Of a stretch of DNA of 30,908 nucleotides, positions 30,112-30,908 are shown in pieces (positions within the stretch are counted from its first letter, which is position 1; every line of letters begins with the position of its first letter). The notes beneath the pieces are model-generated. The model was not told the origin of the DNA, did not search any database, and was given only the letters and a program-made list of their open reading frames with translations. The DNA is from Desulfobulbaceae bacterium UBA2262 (GTDB lineage: Bacteria; Desulfobacterota; Desulfobulbia; Desulfobulbales; Desulfurivibrionaceae), in NCBI GenBank assembly GCA_002347185.1, contig DDXK01000101.1:3424-34331 (forward strand). Direction: 5' to 3'. A program made the translations under genes and the position numbers.

Positions 30112-30720
30112 ATGAATGTGGTGCCGCCGGCCCTGGCCCGCCTGATCGCCGACCTGAACCGGTTGCCCGGTATCGGCAGGAAAACCGCGACCCGGCTTGC
30201 CCTCCACATCATGCGCCGGCCCGCCAGCGAAGCGCAGAGCCTGGCCCGCGATCTGGCGGAACTGCATGGCGCCATCAGGCTCTGCGCCAACTGTTTCGCC
30301 TTCTCCGAGACCGACCCCTGCGCCATCTGCCGGGACAGCGAGCGCGACAGCAGGCTTGTCTGCGTGGTCGAGGAGCCTGCCGATCTCATGGCCATCGAAA
30401 AAACAGGCGCCTTCAAGGGCAAGTATCACATCCTGCATGGGGTGCTCTCTCCCATGGACGGCATCGGGCCGGAGGAGCTCAAGGTTGAGGCGTTGGTGGA
30501 ACGGGTTCGTCGCCAGCGGGTCGTGGAGGTGCTCGTCGCCACCAGCTCCACGGTGCCGGGCGAGGCGACTGCCGCCTATCTGATCAAAAGGTTGCAGGAG
30601 GAAGGGGGGGTCACGGTGACCAGGCTTGCCTGCGGAATACCCATGGGCATGGACATCAAGTATGCCGACGAGCTCACCCTGAGCCGGGCCATTGAGTCCC
30701 GCAAGGATACCCGCGGCTAG
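30112..30720 (+). CDS. recR: Recombination protein RecR
   Basis: A ring-forming protein of 202 aa that, with RecO and RecF, helps RecA load on gapped DNA. The helix-hairpin-helix text LPGIGRKTATRLALHIM is at the N-terminus. The zinc finger C-x2-C / C-x2-C reads LCANC and DPCAIC. The Toprim region starts LVCVVEEPADLMAIEKTG and includes YHILHGVLSPMDGIGPEEL. The start is ATG at 30112 with AGGAAG 5 nt before; an overlapping GTG three bases earlier is too close to that site. The gap to ybaB is 9 nt. Confidence 0.97.
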   Translation: MNVVPPALARLIADLNRLPGIGRKTATRLALHIMRRPASEAQSLARDLAELHGAIRLCANCFAFSETDPCAICRDSERDSRLVCVVEEPADLMAIEKTGAFKGKYHILHGVLSPMDGIGPEELKVEALVERVRRQRVVEVLVATSSTVPGEATAAYLIKRLQEEGGVTVTRLACGIPMGMDIKYADELTLSRAIESRKDTRG

Positions 30721-30884
30721 GGCCGGGGGAGGGCCGCGCGGGCTCTCTGGCGGGCATCGGCAGGACGCAGGCCGGCGCTATTTCTCCTTGACACCCGGCG
30801 AAATTACTGGTAATTGGTTGCCGTTTAGAACTTTTGACATTGCTGGACAGCGGATTTTTCTCCGCCTTATGTCATGAGGTTTGA

Positions 30885-30908
30885 AGGCGCGTAGCTCAGT
30901 TGGTTAGA
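30885..30908 (+). tRNA. 5' end of a tRNA, cut by the window edge
   Basis: AGGCGCG (acceptor) followed by TAGCTCAGTTGGTTAGA, which is the standard start of a class I tRNA through the D arm. The anticodon is outside the window. The acceptor sequence is like that of many proteobacterial tRNA-Val(GAC), but this is a guess. Confidence 0.8.

Noticed and set aside
30788..30839. Two TTGACA boxes before the final tRNA
   Set aside because: The first has TAATTG at 17 nt and the second has no clear -10. Either could be the tRNA promoter, but the evidence is too thin to list one.
1..30908. Prophage, transposon, toxin-antitoxin, restriction or CRISPR content
   Set aside because: No transposase, integrase, terminal inverted repeat, direct-repeat array or known defence protein was found; gene content and composition look like a stable chromosomal core.

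Overview
The window is high-GC bacterial chromosomal DNA with densely packed operons. The gene set (three PEP-CTERM proteins, LarC, an LpxR-type lipid A deacylase, a SAP-domain mini-protein with a cysteine tail, an EndoQ-like PHP/UvrD fusion) suggests a Gram-negative anaerobe, most likely of the Desulfobacterota (Desulfobulbales-like). That placement is inferred from gene content. No rRNA is present, and I see no prophage, insertion sequence or CRISPR array.

Layout. Bases 1-3335 hold two minus-strand PEP-CTERM genes flanking a plus-strand RNA 3'-phosphate cyclase (rtcA). Bases 3336-10693 are a minus-strand housekeeping operon in the order galU-priA-def-fmt-VTT membrane protein-larC-pgpA, with most junctions overlapping by 1-8 nt. 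Divergent from galU is tilS, whose 3' end overlaps convergently with a third PEP-CTERM gene. Then come tRNA-Arg(CCG), galE, a UDP-glucuronate 4-epimerase gene, UDP-glucose dehydrogenase, a cold-shock protein and a stand-alone receiver protein. Bases 18059-25740 are a minus-strand run: the large EndoQ-like/UvrD fusion, a thioredoxin-fold protein, a 42-aa His-rich membrane miniprotein, a hotdog thioesterase, LpxR, a conserved 112-aa protein, a universal stress protein, a 59-aa SAP protein, an acidic DUF6763-like protein and an unknown 120-aa protein. The last part reads rightward: a thioredoxin-reductase-like flavoprotein, tadA, tRNA-Ser(CGA), tRNA-Ser(GGA), SRP RNA, dnaX, ybaB, recR and the first bases of another tRNA.

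How the parts relate. GalU, GalE, UDP-glucose dehydrogenase and the 4-epimerase together can make UDP-Glc, UDP-Gal, UDP-GlcA and UDP-GalA, which are precursors for exopolysaccharide. PEP-CTERM/exosortase systems are typically linked to exopolysaccharide. Each of the three PEP-CTERM genes has a sigma-54 (-24/-12) promoter and, 100-250 bp upstream, a TTTTCCGGAAAA palindrome. In two of them the palindrome lies in a 21-nt identical block. This looks like a dispersed regulon run by one sigma-54 activator, plausibly PrsR, which is not in this window.

Other notable points: a single protein joining an EndoQ-like deaminated-DNA nuclease to a UvrD-type helicase, with two candidate sliding-clamp motifs; an A9 slippage site in dnaX whose -1 frame stops at once and would yield a gamma-like protein; and a thioredoxin-reductase homologue that keeps its CxxC but lacks the usual NADPH-binding motifs.
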